A stretch of DNA of 60,669 bases from ATM1 sp003577165 (GTDB lineage Bacteria > Armatimonadota > Fimbriimonadia > Fimbriimonadales > ATM1): assembly GCA_030263715.1 (NCBI GenBank), contig SZPM01000015.1, positions 1 through 60,669 on the forward strand, read 5' to 3'. Shown one piece after another: positions 24,532 to 33,689 of this stretch. Under the pieces are notes generated by a model. That model did no database searches and had not been told where the DNA came from. It saw nothing but the letters and a program-made list of their open reading frames with translations. The position numbers were made by a program, and so were the translations under genes. Within the stretch, counting starts at the first letter, position 1, and each line of letters begins with the position of its first letter.

Positions 24532-26004
24532 TCATCCCCTTGCTGCAAGCGTCATCGTGAGTTTCGTTTCCTTTTCGGCGGCGGCCGGAACCGACCACTG
24601 TCTCGTCACGGCATCCAACTTTACGCCCTTGTGAGATTCAGCAAGCACTTTCGTGTCGGAGCCGATTTCCATGACCATGCGGACAGGGATCTCTTTGGTC
24701 TTGGCATTGCGCACCAGAACTTCCACTTCGATGCGAACGTGGGACCGGTCGATTCGCTTCTTCGATACGACTCGGTATTGACAGGTTAGGTCGAACACGC
24801 TCGAGATCGTCAGGTCGACGCGATTGCCGTCGGGCGTGTTCCCGATCGCCGCGGCTCCGACGTAGGTTACGCCGTCTTTCGAGGGTTCGTACACTCGCAC
24901 CGCGCCTTCGGGCAGGGGAAGTCCCAATCCTGCGTCCTCTTTGTTTGCGAAGGCGATCGCGAGCTGCGCGTTCTGGTTCATCGGCGCGCCATTGGACATC
25001 CATTCCCAGTAGCTGATGTGGGGAAGTCGAATACTGTAGTCTCGACGCGCGACAACGTTCGGGGCGTGGATCATCCTCAGGCGATTCATTCTGCCGTTAG
25101 TGATGTCCGACTTCGCCTTGACTTTGTAAGCGTACAATTCACCGGTGGCGATCGGCTCCTTCACTTTGTTCATGTAGAGGCCTTGGTCTTCTCGCTTCGC
25201 GAGGTTCGACACGTCCATCTCTTCCGCCGGGGGAAATCCGCCCGAGGTGCGCCCGCGCACGGCGCGATTCGGAGTTCCTGCGACGAGAGTGACTTCCGAT
25301 TTAGGGAAGTTGGCTCCCGTGTTGTTCGTGACGGTCGCCCAGCACTCGAGGGAGAGGGCGTCGGTGGAGGGATCGAGCGTCGCGACGTAGTCGGCGCTCC
25401 ATGCAAGTCCTCGGGTCAAGTAAGCGACGGAGAGAGGCGCCTCACCGGATTGCTGAGACTCGATCTCAACGCCCAGTTGCGGGATGGTGACGATGGACGC
25501 GCTCGTGGGAGCGACGATCGCTCCTCCGCCGTTCACGAGTAGGCCGTCGTCCGTTTGGAGAACCGTGTCACCTCCCGCGGTGACTTGAAGCGTTCCTCGC
25601 ACCGTCTGGCCGACTCTCCCGTCCTGTGCTCTCCAGATCATCTCGACCTCGCGTCCGAGGTACCGCTGGAGAAGGTCGTCGGTGCTGTCCACGCCGAGGT
25701 CGTATGCGGTCGCGACGACTTGCGCGTTTGTCGCGGTCGGCCACGACAGGAGCACCGATGTGGGATCCAGGAGTCGGCTGACGTCCGAGACCTGCACCGT
25801 CGTTCGACCTTGAGAGAGTTCGATGGTGCGCGTTTCGCGCACAAGCGCGAAGTCGGCATTGTAGACGGTGAGGTGGACTTCGGAGCGAGAGGTGGCTGCG
25901 GCGGGCGCGTCGTCCCGGCTGCCGCCGGAACAGGACGCTAACGCCAGGGGAAGGGCTAATGCAGCGAGTCGCCCGGGCCGACTCCTGTAGCGGCGTTCGA
26001 TCAT
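24532..26004 (-). CDS. DUF4139 lipoprotein
   Basis: Predicted lipoprotein of 490 residues: MIERRYRSRPGRLAALALPL leads to lipobox LASC. The N-terminal strand VYNADFALVRETRTIELSQG is the usual opening of DUF4139 proteins, and the C-terminal half has the long beta-rich domain (YWEWMSNGAP, VRIEVEVLVRNAKTKEIPV). The start is fixed by GGAGG 9 nt before the ATG at 26004; a candidate -10 TACACT lies at 26029-26024. No enzymatic motif is seen. It is divergent from the S9 peptidase gene at 26189. Confidence 0.82.
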   Translation of the reverse strand: MIERRYRSRPGRLAALALPLALASCSGGSRDDAPAAATSRSEVHLTVYNADFALVRETRTIELSQGRTTVQVSDVSRLLDPTSVLLSWPTATNAQVVATAYDLGVDSTDDLLQRYLGREVEMIWRAQDGRVGQTVRGTLQVTAGGDTVLQTDDGLLVNGGGAIVAPTSASIVTIPQLGVEIESQQSGEAPLSVAYLTRGLAWSADYVATLDPSTDALSLECWATVTNNTGANFPKSEVTLVAGTPNRAVRGRTSGGFPPAEEMDVSNLAKREDQGLYMNKVKEPIATGELYAYKVKAKSDITNGRMNRLRMIHAPNVVARRDYSIRLPHISYWEWMSNGAPMNQNAQLAIAFANKEDAGLGLPLPEGAVRVYEPSKDGVTYVGAAAIGNTPDGNRVDLTISSVFDLTCQYRVVSKKRIDRSHVRIEVEVLVRNAKTKEIPVRMVMEIGSDTKVLAESHKGVKLDAVTRQWSVPAAAEKETKLTMTLAARG

Positions 26005-26188
26005 TGTGGTGAGCCTCCTGAGAGACAGTGTATCGCCACGGAGGCCTGGTTCAGCAGTTTCGTGAGATTCCGAGAGAGCAGGGAGCAAACGACGGGCGGC
26101 GAACCGTAGGACGGAAGAAGCCGGACCGGCAGGCGAGAGCGGACATCCGATCTCGGCCGCAACGCCGGACTGGAGGGGACCTCGACTC

Positions 26189-28801
26189 ATGTTATCGAAT
26201 GCACTTGTAAGAAACCTCTTTCGCCCGAGCCTGGGGCGCTTTGCCTACCTGTCCGTCGCGCCATCTCTGATTCTGTTGGGGATGGCGGGCTTGGGAATCC
26301 CGAGCCCTGAGATTGAAAGCGGTTCGCCTCGCTATGAGAACAAGGCGAATTGGAAGCTCGCTGAGAAGTTCACGCCGGAGAGTCTCAGGCCGTACTTCTA
26401 CAGCACGAGCATCAGCCCGGAGTTCATTCTGAAGACGGATCAGTTCTGGTACTCGTGGAGAGACAGCACTGGGATCACGTTCTGGCGAGTCGATCCTTCG
26501 GCCAAGTCGAAGCAGCCGCTGTTCGACACCGACGAGATGGCAGCCCAATTGAGCGAACTGCTCAAAAAGCCTTACGACCGGACGAATCTGCCCATCACGA
26601 CGGTGACGTTCGACGAGAAGAACGTGGATTTGATCACCTTCACCATCGAGGGGAATCGCATTCAGTACGACTTGAAGACGAAGGAGATCAAAAACCTCGG
26701 AAGGCAGGGCGCGAGACAGCAAGGGGAGGGAGCAGAGGCGCAAGGCGGAGGACAACGCCAAGGCCCGCCCGGCCAGGGCGCGCCGCCCGACTTCAAGAAC
26801 TTCTCGCCGGACAAGAAGTACTACGTGTACGCCTTCGAACACAACCTCTACATCGTCGAAGTGGTTGATGGGAAGGATCAGCCTCCCGTGCAACTCACGA
26901 AGGACGGAGAGAAGGATTACAGTTTCGGCAGTTATGAAGAGAACGAACGCATCCGGCAGCAGTTCCAGCAGGAGCAGCAACAGCAGCGGCAGGGCCAGCA
27001 GCGAGAACCGGAGAAGCGAGTCCGCGTAAACGTAACGTGGTCGAAAGACTCAAAGCGGTTCTTCGTCACGCGCGGCGATTCCAGAAAGGTGAAGGAGCTC
27101 TTCTTGGTCAATTCGCTATCCGAGCCACGGCCGACGATGATGACGTACAAGTACGCGATGCCCGGCGAGCCGGACGTCACGCAAACGGAACTGTTCGCGT
27201 ACGATGTCGAGGCGAAGCAGCTGAAGAAGTTGCCGGTCGAAAAGTACAAAGACCAGCGCCTCATGAACATCCACTTTCAGGACACGACTTCCGCGAAGTT
27301 GAGGTTCGTGCGTCGCGACCGACTGCAGAGGAATCTCGAGTTTTGCGAGATGGACCTCACCAACGACAGCATCAAGGTTCTGCTCACCGAGTCGGTCGAG
27401 AACGCCTTCTTGGAAACGCAAAGCGTGGAGTACGTCAAGCCTGGCGAGGACTTCATCTGGTTCTCGGAGCGGACCGGCTGGGGTCACTACTATCTGTATT
27501 CGAATGACGGCAAGTTGAAGAACGCGATCACGAAGGGCCCGTTCCGAGCGTCGGACATCGTTCAGGTCGATGCGGAGAAGGGTGTGCTCTATTTTCGCGG
27601 ACAGGGCAGGGAGATGGGAGAGAATCCCTATTACCGTCACCTCTATCGAATTGGGCTTGACGGAAAGGGGTTGGCGCTTCTCGATCCCGGAGATGCGGAT
27701 CACACCTCGACCCTGACTCCCTCTAAGAAGTTCCTTGTGGACGTGCACTCGCGCCCTGATCTCGCGCCGCGCGTTTTCGTTCGCGACGATCGCGGCAACG
27801 TGATCATGCAACTTGAGCAGATGGACCTCTCGAGGCTCGAGCAACTCGGCTGGAGGATGCCGGAGACGTTTGTCGTCAAGGCCGCGGACGGCGTCACCGA
27901 CATCTACGGCAATCTTTGGAAGCCTGCGAACTTCGATCCGACGAAGAGGTATCCGATCATCGCTAACGTCTATCCGGGGCCTCAGACCGAAAGCGTCAGT
28001 TCGACGTTTTCCGCGACTGCGTCGAATCAGCGCCTCGCGCAGCTCGGATTCATCGTGATTCAGATCGGCAACCGAGGCGGCAATCCCGCGCGATCGAACG
28101 CCTACCACAGTTACGGCTATTTCAACCTCCGTGACTACGGACTCGCGGACAAGAAGGTCGGAATCGAGCAACTGGCGGCTCGGTATCCGTGGATCGACAT
28201 TGATCGAGTGGGAATCTACGGACACTCGGGCGGAGGGTTCATGACGGCGGCGGCGCTGTTACTGCCTCCCTTCAACGAGTTCTTCAAGGTCGGCGTTTCG
28301 AGCGCGGGCAATCATGACAACAACGTGTACAACGCGAACTGGAGCGAACAGCACCACGGCTTGCGAGAGGTGCCGGTGACGCAGCAGAGCGGAAGGGGCC
28401 AAGGATCCGGCGGGGAACAGCCGGAACTGATCTTCGATTGGTATCCCGAACTCCTATGGGCGCAGCAGCAGTCCGGCACGGGACAGCAAACGGGGGAGAC
28501 GCGGTTCGAGATCAAAGTACCGACGAACGCTGAGATCGCGCCGAACCTGAAGGGCAAACTGCTGCTCGTTCATGGCGACATGGACAACAACGTCCATCCC
28601 GCAGGAACGATTCGACTCGTGAACGCCCTCATCAAGGCGAACAAACGCTTCGACTTCATGCTGCTTCCCGGCAAGGCGCACGGATTCGGCGACATGCAGG
28701 AGTACTTCACGCAGATGCTGATGGAGTACTTTGCGGAGCACCTGCTCGGCGATTACTATCGCGGCACCGCGGAGATGAAGGACAAGTCAGGCGGCAATTA
28801 G
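26189..28801 (+). CDS. Large exported S9 peptidase (DPP IV-like) with Gln-rich inserts
   Basis: Protein of 870 residues with an N-terminal hydrophobic signal or anchor. The DPPIV_N propeller is followed by a catalytic domain with Ser near 679 in YGHSGGGFMTAAAL, Asp near 798 in GDMDNNVHPAG and His near 831 in PGKAHGFGDM. Two low-complexity stretches occur: a Gly/Gln-rich one (ARQQGEGAEAQGGGQRQGPP) near residue 178 and a Gln-rich one (RQQFQQEQQQQRQGQQ) near residue 255, both in the propeller. It is a paralogue of the peptidase at 19.2-21.5 kb but clearly longer. Confidence 0.92.
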   Translation: MLSNALVRNLFRPSLGRFAYLSVAPSLILLGMAGLGIPSPEIESGSPRYENKANWKLAEKFTPESLRPYFYSTSISPEFILKTDQFWYSWRDSTGITFWRVDPSAKSKQPLFDTDEMAAQLSELLKKPYDRTNLPITTVTFDEKNVDLITFTIEGNRIQYDLKTKEIKNLGRQGARQQGEGAEAQGGGQRQGPPGQGAPPDFKNFSPDKKYYVYAFEHNLYIVEVVDGKDQPPVQLTKDGEKDYSFGSYEENERIRQQFQQEQQQQRQGQQREPEKRVRVNVTWSKDSKRFFVTRGDSRKVKELFLVNSLSEPRPTMMTYKYAMPGEPDVTQTELFAYDVEAKQLKKLPVEKYKDQRLMNIHFQDTTSAKLRFVRRDRLQRNLEFCEMDLTNDSIKVLLTESVENAFLETQSVEYVKPGEDFIWFSERTGWGHYYLYSNDGKLKNAITKGPFRASDIVQVDAEKGVLYFRGQGREMGENPYYRHLYRIGLDGKGLALLDPGDADHTSTLTPSKKFLVDVHSRPDLAPRVFVRDDRGNVIMQLEQMDLSRLEQLGWRMPETFVVKAADGVTDIYGNLWKPANFDPTKRYPIIANVYPGPQTESVSSTFSATASNQRLAQLGFIVIQIGNRGGNPARSNAYHSYGYFNLRDYGLADKKVGIEQLAARYPWIDIDRVGIYGHSGGGFMTAAALLLPPFNEFFKVGVSSAGNHDNNVYNANWSEQHHGLREVPVTQQSGRGQGSGGEQPELIFDWYPELLWAQQQSGTGQQTGETRFEIKVPTNAEIAPNLKGKLLLVHGDMDNNVHPAGTIRLVNALIKANKRFDFMLLPGKAHGFGDMQEYFTQMLMEYFAEHLLGDYYRGTAEMKDKSGGN

Positions 28802-28812
28802 CCGCTGAGTCG

Positions 28813-28844
28813 CGGCACGAGAGCGTTACGGCGCTCTCGTGCCG
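28813..28844. terminator. Bidirectional hairpin terminator between convergent genes
   Basis: CGGCACGAGAGCG (28813-28825) pairs with CGCTCTCGTGCCG (28832-28844) over a 6-nt loop, a perfect 13-bp stem. It lies just after the S9 peptidase stop and overlaps the last codons of the convergent aspartic protease gene, so it can serve both. No clear T-tract is present. Confidence 0.6.
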
Positions 28845-30010
28845 TTCACCATCAGTTTGCGAACGAGTTCGAGTCGTTTGAGCACACCATTGCTGCTCAC
28901 AACGATCTTGCATGTGGAGCCCTCCGGCCCGCGCAGCAGTTTTTCGATCTCTTCCGGCTTCAGTAGGCTGGTGCTTTTGCCTTCGACCTGCACGAGCCGA
29001 TCGCCGGCTTTAATGCCTGCGAGGTCCGCAGGTCCGGACGGATAGACGTGAAAAATTCGCGTTCGCTCGGAGTCGATGAACCCGAGGCGGAAGCCGGGGC
29101 CCGCGTCCGGCTCGTCGAACACCTTTCCGTCCCAGTTCTCCAGCCAGACGTACCTTCTTTCGTAGTCAATGATGATGTTGAAGTGTTTGAGGAAGCCGAA
29201 GCCAACTGTTCCGTCGTCGTCAGCCGACGAACTCGGCAAGTCGATGATGTCAAAGATTGCGCTTTTGACAGGGACAGTGAAGATCGTCGCGTTGTTGACC
29301 CAGAACGAAAAACTGTCCACCGGGCCGGAGGCCACGAACGCTTGGGACATGTACTTCGGCTTCTCGTTGGGGTTCCAGAGGCCGATTCGCTGCAGCACCT
29401 CTTTGTGAGTCGTCGCGTAAAACGCGTTGCCTGTGTCCAGTGCAAGGTGAACCGGATGCCCGTTGATCTCGGTCGGCAAGTGGATTGAGTTCATCCCGCG
29501 TGGCTCCATCTTCACGAGGAATGTCGTCGTGTTGTTTGGCTGCTTCTTCGTGATGTCGAATGAATTGGGGTGGAAGACGAACTTCTGATTCTGGAAGTTG
29601 ATCTCGGTCACGTAGTCCTTCACTGCGCGGAAGCCCATGATGCCGTCGCAGTGTGTGCCGTAACTCAGCGTGTATGCGTAGTGGACGGCAGGCATCTGCA
29701 CGGCCTCTTCGTTCAAGTCCGTCCGTTTCAGTGCGCCGATTTGGAAGGAGTCCACCCTGACTGTGGTGGCATCAAACGAGCCTACGAAGTCGCGGAGGCC
29801 TTGGACGCCCGCGGGAGGCCCGATCTTTACCTGGTCGCTTACGACCAGGAAGCCGGCGTATCCAGAGTCGAACATGAAGGACGCAGGCTTACCGTTGACG
29901 ACGGCATCCACGATGATCGCGTGGTCGCCGATTCGGAACGGCGCCTCGATGGCCTGGGCGGGATGACCGACTCCCAGGAACACGGTTGCGGCGAGGGCAG
30001 GTGTCAGCAT
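28826..30010 (-). CDS. Exported retropepsin-like aspartic protease with PDZ domain
   Basis: Protein of 394 residues with a signal peptide (MLTPALAATVFLGVGHPAQA). Two retropepsin-type half-sites are visible: FDSGYAGF (Asp48, with Ser in place of the usual Thr) and LDTGNAF (Asp192). A C-terminal PDZ domain follows, near residues 295-380, with YPSGPADLAGIKAGDRLVQV and PEEIEKLLRGPEG. This aspartyl-protease-plus-PDZ layout is common in acidobacteria and bacteroidetes. AGGGAGAG lies just before the ATG. It is probably a periplasmic protease; the target is unknown. Confidence 0.83.
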   Translation of the reverse strand: MLTPALAATVFLGVGHPAQAIEAPFRIGDHAIIVDAVVNGKPASFMFDSGYAGFLVVSDQVKIGPPAGVQGLRDFVGSFDATTVRVDSFQIGALKRTDLNEEAVQMPAVHYAYTLSYGTHCDGIMGFRAVKDYVTEINFQNQKFVFHPNSFDITKKQPNNTTTFLVKMEPRGMNSIHLPTEINGHPVHLALDTGNAFYATTHKEVLQRIGLWNPNEKPKYMSQAFVASGPVDSFSFWVNNATIFTVPVKSAIFDIIDLPSSSADDDGTVGFGFLKHFNIIIDYERRYVWLENWDGKVFDEPDAGPGFRLGFIDSERTRIFHVYPSGPADLAGIKAGDRLVQVEGKSTSLLKPEEIEKLLRGPEGSTCKIVVSSNGVLKRLELVRKLMVNGTRAP

Positions 30011-30070
30011 CTTCTCTCCCTAATTGTTACGTAATTCCACTCGACTTGGACGCTCGAGGCCGCGCGCCGG

Positions 30071-30940
30071 TTAGAACGATGTTCCCTTCGTTCGCGAGAA
30101 CCCGTAGTAGGCGATGAAGTACGCGATGCTCAGAAAGGGAAGGTAGCACACGATGCAGACGGGCAGGGAAAAGAGGATGGACAGGATCGAGAGAACGAGG
30201 TGGATCGGCTTCGGCCGCCGGTCGGCGAGGTCAATCGTCCAGGCTGCGATGAACACCAGGGCCGTAAGCCCGGCCGCGAGCATCGCCGTGCCGCCGAGGT
30301 CGCCGGCGCTTTGACCTACGAACTCGCCTGTCGCCAGGATCACGAGGACGCTGAATGCGATGAAGATCGCAAGCAGAAGGAAGTCCCAGAAGAGGCCCAT
30401 CTGCTCGACGAAACCGATGGAGTGAAGGTGTTTTGGACCTCGATCGAACTGCCACGACCGCGATGAGGGCGGAGTGCCGAGAACAGGCGGCGCCTCGCCC
30501 ATCCCGGCTGTGGCTCCTGCGTCGCGCCGCTCCAGCGGCGGCATCGGGATCGCAGGCGGCTGCCACCTCTCCTGCTCGATTCGACGGGCCAGGGTCCGGA
30601 GGCCCGCATGGGTGGGGAATTTCTGGAGGGCCGGCCGTGCCACGTTGAGGGCCCCGTCCTTCTCTCCGTAGCGGTAGTGGTGCGCGGCGATGTTGTAGAG
30701 GTGCTTCGCATCGCCGGACTCCAGCGCCGCGGCCCTGCGAAGAGCCTCGAGCGCCTCATCGGGTCGATCGGAGTTGGAGAGCGCGGCTCCGAGCAGCGAC
30801 CAGGCCGCCGCATCGGAGGAATCCATCTCGAGCGCTTGGCGAGCGAAGTCCGCCGCCTCGGCCGGCCGGGCACTTTTGAGGCACTGCCTTGCCTGCTCGA
30901 GGAATCCGCTACGGCGTTCTTGGCGGACCCGGCTGCTCAA
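30071..30940 (-). CDS. TPR membrane protein
   Basis: Protein of 289 residues from a TTG start, 9 nt after the stop of the upstream TPR gene. Residues about 10-120 hold three tetratricopeptide repeats (SGFLEQARQCLKSARPAEAA, AAWSLLGAALSNSDRPDEAL, AKHLYNIAAHHYRYGEKDGAL). A proline-rich linker follows, then four hydrophobic segments in the last 110 residues (LLLAIFIAFSVLVIL, TAMLAAGLTALVFIAAW, LSILFSLPVCIVCYL, SIAYFIAYYGF). It probably scaffolds a membrane complex; the partner is unknown. Confidence 0.75.
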   Translation of the reverse strand: MSSRVRQERRSGFLEQARQCLKSARPAEAADFARQALEMDSSDAAAWSLLGAALSNSDRPDEALEALRRAAALESGDAKHLYNIAAHHYRYGEKDGALNVARPALQKFPTHAGLRTLARRIEQERWQPPAIPMPPLERRDAGATAGMGEAPPVLGTPPSSRSWQFDRGPKHLHSIGFVEQMGLFWDFLLLAIFIAFSVLVILATGEFVGQSAGDLGGTAMLAAGLTALVFIAAWTIDLADRRPKPIHLVLSILSILFSLPVCIVCYLPFLSIAYFIAYYGFSRTKGTSF

Positions 30941-30949
30941 CGCGCCTCG

Positions 30950-31420
30950 CTACGCTTCCTCTTTCTCCGGTCCGCCGGCCTGGTCCGCTTCTGCGCCGTA
31001 GCGATAGGCGGCGCCTCTCTGGTCGCCGAGGGACGTGGTGTAGGGCGCGATCTCGACCTTCGTTTCGGTCTCCAGTCGGCGCAAGAGTTCGTGCGCTCTC
31101 CTGTGTTTGCCGTCGGTTCGGATCGCCTCCTGGCACATCGTGATGGCGTCGTGCTTGTCCCCCATGCGGTTGTAATGGAGGGCGAGGTTGTAATAATGCG
31201 TCGCGACGTAGGGCGCCGACCGAATCGCTCTCTGGAGGGCTTCGGTCGCCTCATCGAATCGGCCCGCCTGTGACAGGCACACGCCGAGCATCGAGTAGGC
31301 GCCGGCATCGCGCTCGTCGAGGTCGATCGCCTGGCGCGAGAGTTGAATCGCGTCGTCGAGCCGCCCGGTCTGGTAGCTCTCGACGGCTTGGCTGATGATT
31401 TCCTGAGACTGTTCGGACAT
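30950..31420 (-). CDS. TPR protein
   Basis: Soluble protein of 156 residues. Most of it consists of three tetratricopeptide repeats (ISQAVESYQTGRLDDAIQLS, AGAYSMLGVCLSQAGRFDEA, ATHYYNLALHYNRMGDKHDA), and the tail is acidic (EADQAGGPEKEEA). It is the first gene of a two-gene set with the membrane-anchored TPR protein; shared repeat architecture suggests a duplication. No enzymatic domain is seen. Confidence 0.8.
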   Translation of the reverse strand: MSEQSQEIISQAVESYQTGRLDDAIQLSRQAIDLDERDAGAYSMLGVCLSQAGRFDEATEALQRAIRSAPYVATHYYNLALHYNRMGDKHDAITMCQEAIRTDGKHRRAHELLRRLETETKVEIAPYTTSLGDQRGAAYRYGAEADQAGGPEKEEA

Positions 31421-31468
31421 GGTATTGAGTCTCCCCGAGCGCGCTTCCCGGCCCCGGCAGGATTCCGC

Positions 31469-31558
31469 TATACTTTACCGAATACGGGTCTCCGAGCCGG
31501 GCGTCGAAGCATACTCAGGACGTAGCGGGGACGCGGATTCGTTTGCACTGACAGGAGG
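31469..31558 (+). promoter_or_regulatory. Promoter and ribosome site of the liv operon
   Basis: A -10-like TATACT at 31469-31474 is followed by a leader of about 85 nt ending in a full AGGAGG at 31553-31558, 5 nt before the livJ ATG. Unlike many genes here, the liv operon therefore uses a conventional leader. Confidence 0.5.
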
Positions 31559-31563
31559 TTGAC

Positions 31564-32760
31564 ATGTTCCATAGGACACGATTTAGCGGCGGAGCGCTGT
31601 TAGCCGCAGCCGCCCTGGCCGGGATACTCGGCTGCAATCCCACAGGGGGATCCAACGGAGGCAAGACCGCCAACGGCGGCTCCGAGGACCCGATCAAGAT
31701 CGGCCTCATCGCCAGCCTGAATGGCGAACTCAAGCCGTGGGGCGAAGACTCCATGCGAGGAGCCCAGTTGGCCGTCAAGGAATTCAACGACGCCGGCGGA
31801 CTCAACGGCCGAAAGGTCGAACTCATCGTCGAGGACACGGCGAGTCGGCCTGAACAAGGCAAGACCGCGACGGAGAAGCTTCTCAACGAAGACCAAGTGC
31901 TTGCTGTTCTTGGTGAGGTCGCGAGCGGAATCACGCAGCCCGCAGCCGAGGTTTGCCAAGCAGCAGGCGTGCCGATCATCGCGATCGGCGCGACTCGCGT
32001 GGACATCACCGAAATCGGCGAATACGTCTTCCGAGCCTGCTTCACAGACAACTTTCAGGGCGCGGCCATGGCGAAGTTCGCCTACGAAGACCTCGGCCTG
32101 CGCCGAGTCGCGATGCTGACGGACAAGAAGCAGCCCTACTCGACCGGCCTTTCCGACATCTTCAGGAAGGCGTTTGAGAGTTTCGGAGGCACGATCGTTG
32201 CGGAAGAGTTCTACGAGGGCGGCAATATCGACTTCCAAGCGCAACTCACCAACATCAAGGCGAAGAATCCGGACGGCCTCTTCTGCTCGGGTTACTTCAA
32301 TGAAGTCGGCCCGATCGCTCGGCAGAGGGAAGCCCTCGGACTCAACGTCAAGATGGTGGGGGGGGACGGCTGGGATAGCCGCGAGTTGATTCAATCCGGT
32401 GGCACCGGAATCATCGGCGGCTTCTTCTGCAACCACTACCACAACTCCGAAGACCGCGACGAGGTGAGGAACTTCGTCGAAGCGTTTAAGAAGGAATACG
32501 GCAACGAGCCCGCGACGGCCATGGGCGCGCTCGGCTACGACGCTGCCACGATCCTCCTGGACGCGATCAAGCGAGCGGAGAAGATCGATTCGAAGAGCAT
32601 TCGCGATGCGATCTCTACGACGAAGGACCTGAAGGGGGTCTCTGGGTCGCTTTCGATCGGTCCGGATCGCAATGCGCAAAAGCCAGCGCTCGTTCTTGAG
32701 GTGAAGAAGGACGACTTCGAACCTTACAAACAGGTTCCGTTCTTCGTCTTCGAAGGGTAG
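31564..32760 (+). CDS. livJ: Branched-chain amino acid ABC transporter substrate-binding lipoprotein
   Basis: Periplasmic binding lipoprotein of 398 residues: lipobox GILGC after a signal of about 20 residues, then a Gly/Asn-rich linker. The type I fold (Peripla_BP_6) shows IGLIASLNGELKPWGEDSMRG, AVKEFNDAGGLNGRKVELIV, VLGEVASGITQPAAEVC and the C-terminal IRDAISTTKDLKGVSGSLS. Family members bind Leu, Ile, Val or related compounds; specificity cannot be fixed by sequence alone. A run of eight G (32358-32365) encodes its GGDG. The permease gene livH starts directly after the stop. Confidence 0.93.
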   Translation: MFHRTRFSGGALLAAAALAGILGCNPTGGSNGGKTANGGSEDPIKIGLIASLNGELKPWGEDSMRGAQLAVKEFNDAGGLNGRKVELIVEDTASRPEQGKTATEKLLNEDQVLAVLGEVASGITQPAAEVCQAAGVPIIAIGATRVDITEIGEYVFRACFTDNFQGAAMAKFAYEDLGLRRVAMLTDKKQPYSTGLSDIFRKAFESFGGTIVAEEFYEGGNIDFQAQLTNIKAKNPDGLFCSGYFNEVGPIARQREALGLNVKMVGGDGWDSRELIQSGGTGIIGGFFCNHYHNSEDRDEVRNFVEAFKKEYGNEPATAMGALGYDAATILLDAIKRAEKIDSKSIRDAISTTKDLKGVSGSLSIGPDRNAQKPALVLEVKKDDFEPYKQVPFFVFEG

Positions 32761-33687
32761 ATGGAGTCCCTCGATTGGGGACAGCTGCCCCAGCAGCTTG
32801 TTAACGGGTTGCAGCTGGGGGCGATCTATGCGTTGATCGCCCTCGGCTACACCATGGTCTATGGTGTCCTCAAGTTAATCAACTTCGCGCACGGCGATGT
32901 GTACATGGTCGGCATGTACCTCGCGTACTACACGGCGATGCAGTGGTTCAACCGCGAGGCGATGAACCCGTACGTGCTGCTGTTCCTCATGCTCATCATC
33001 TCGATGGTCGGCTGCGCCCTATTGGGCCTCCTCATCGAGCGCGTGGCCTACCGTCCTCTGCGCAACGCCCCGAGAATCTCGGTCCTGATAACGGCAATCG
33101 GCGTGTCGCTGCTCCTGGAACATGGCGGCCTGCTTGTCTTCAAAACCTCCCCTCCACCGAGCATCGCTCAAGACGTCAACGTCTTTTCGCAGACGATGGA
33201 CATTTTCGGCGTCGCAGTCACGCAGAGCCGGCTCGTCGTCTTCGGCGTTACGGTCGTTCTGATGTTCCTCCTGTGGTACTTCGTGACCCAGACGCAAACG
33301 GGTCGCGCGATGCGCGCCGTGTCTCATGACTTCAACACTGCGGCCCTGATGGGCGTCAACGTGAGCCGCATCATCGGTATCACATTCATCATCGGCTCCG
33401 CCCTTGCGGGCGCAGGCGGCATGATGAACGCCACCGCGCTCGGCACGCCCCTTACGACTTTCGCCGGCCTGCTGCCGGGCGTCAAGGCGTTCGTCGCCGC
33501 AGTGCTGGGAGGGATCGGCAACATTCCCGGAGCGGTCGTGGGCGGTTTCATCATGGGCATCGCCGAGAACCTGGTCGTTTGGGGGGGGCTTGGCGGCTAT
33601 AAGGACGCCGTAGCGTTCGTCATCCTGATCATCATCCTTCTGTTGAGGCCCGGAGGCCTGTTCGGCAGTCCGGTGGACAAGGTGTAG
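32761..33687 (+). CDS. livH: Branched-chain amino acid ABC transporter permease LivH
   Basis: Membrane subunit of 308 residues beginning QQLVNGLQLGAIYALIALGY, the LivH hallmark. It has about eight hydrophobic segments, the cytoplasmic loop motif FNTAALMGVNVSRIIGITFI that contacts the ATPase, and the C-terminal LLRPGGLFG. The ATG is immediately next to the livJ stop, with no intergenic base. livM follows after 2 nt. Confidence 0.95.
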   Translation: MESLDWGQLPQQLVNGLQLGAIYALIALGYTMVYGVLKLINFAHGDVYMVGMYLAYYTAMQWFNREAMNPYVLLFLMLIISMVGCALLGLLIERVAYRPLRNAPRISVLITAIGVSLLLEHGGLLVFKTSPPPSIAQDVNVFSQTMDIFGVAVTQSRLVVFGVTVVLMFLLWYFVTQTQTGRAMRAVSHDFNTAALMGVNVSRIIGITFIIGSALAGAGGMMNATALGTPLTTFAGLLPGVKAFVAAVLGGIGNIPGAVVGGFIMGIAENLVVWGGLGGYKDAVAFVILIIILLLRPGGLFGSPVDKV

Positions 33688-33689
33688 CG

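Noticed and set aside
26005..26190. Longer start for the DUF4139 protein
   Set aside because: The signal peptide and the GGAGG site both belong to the ATG at 26004; the extension has no export signal.
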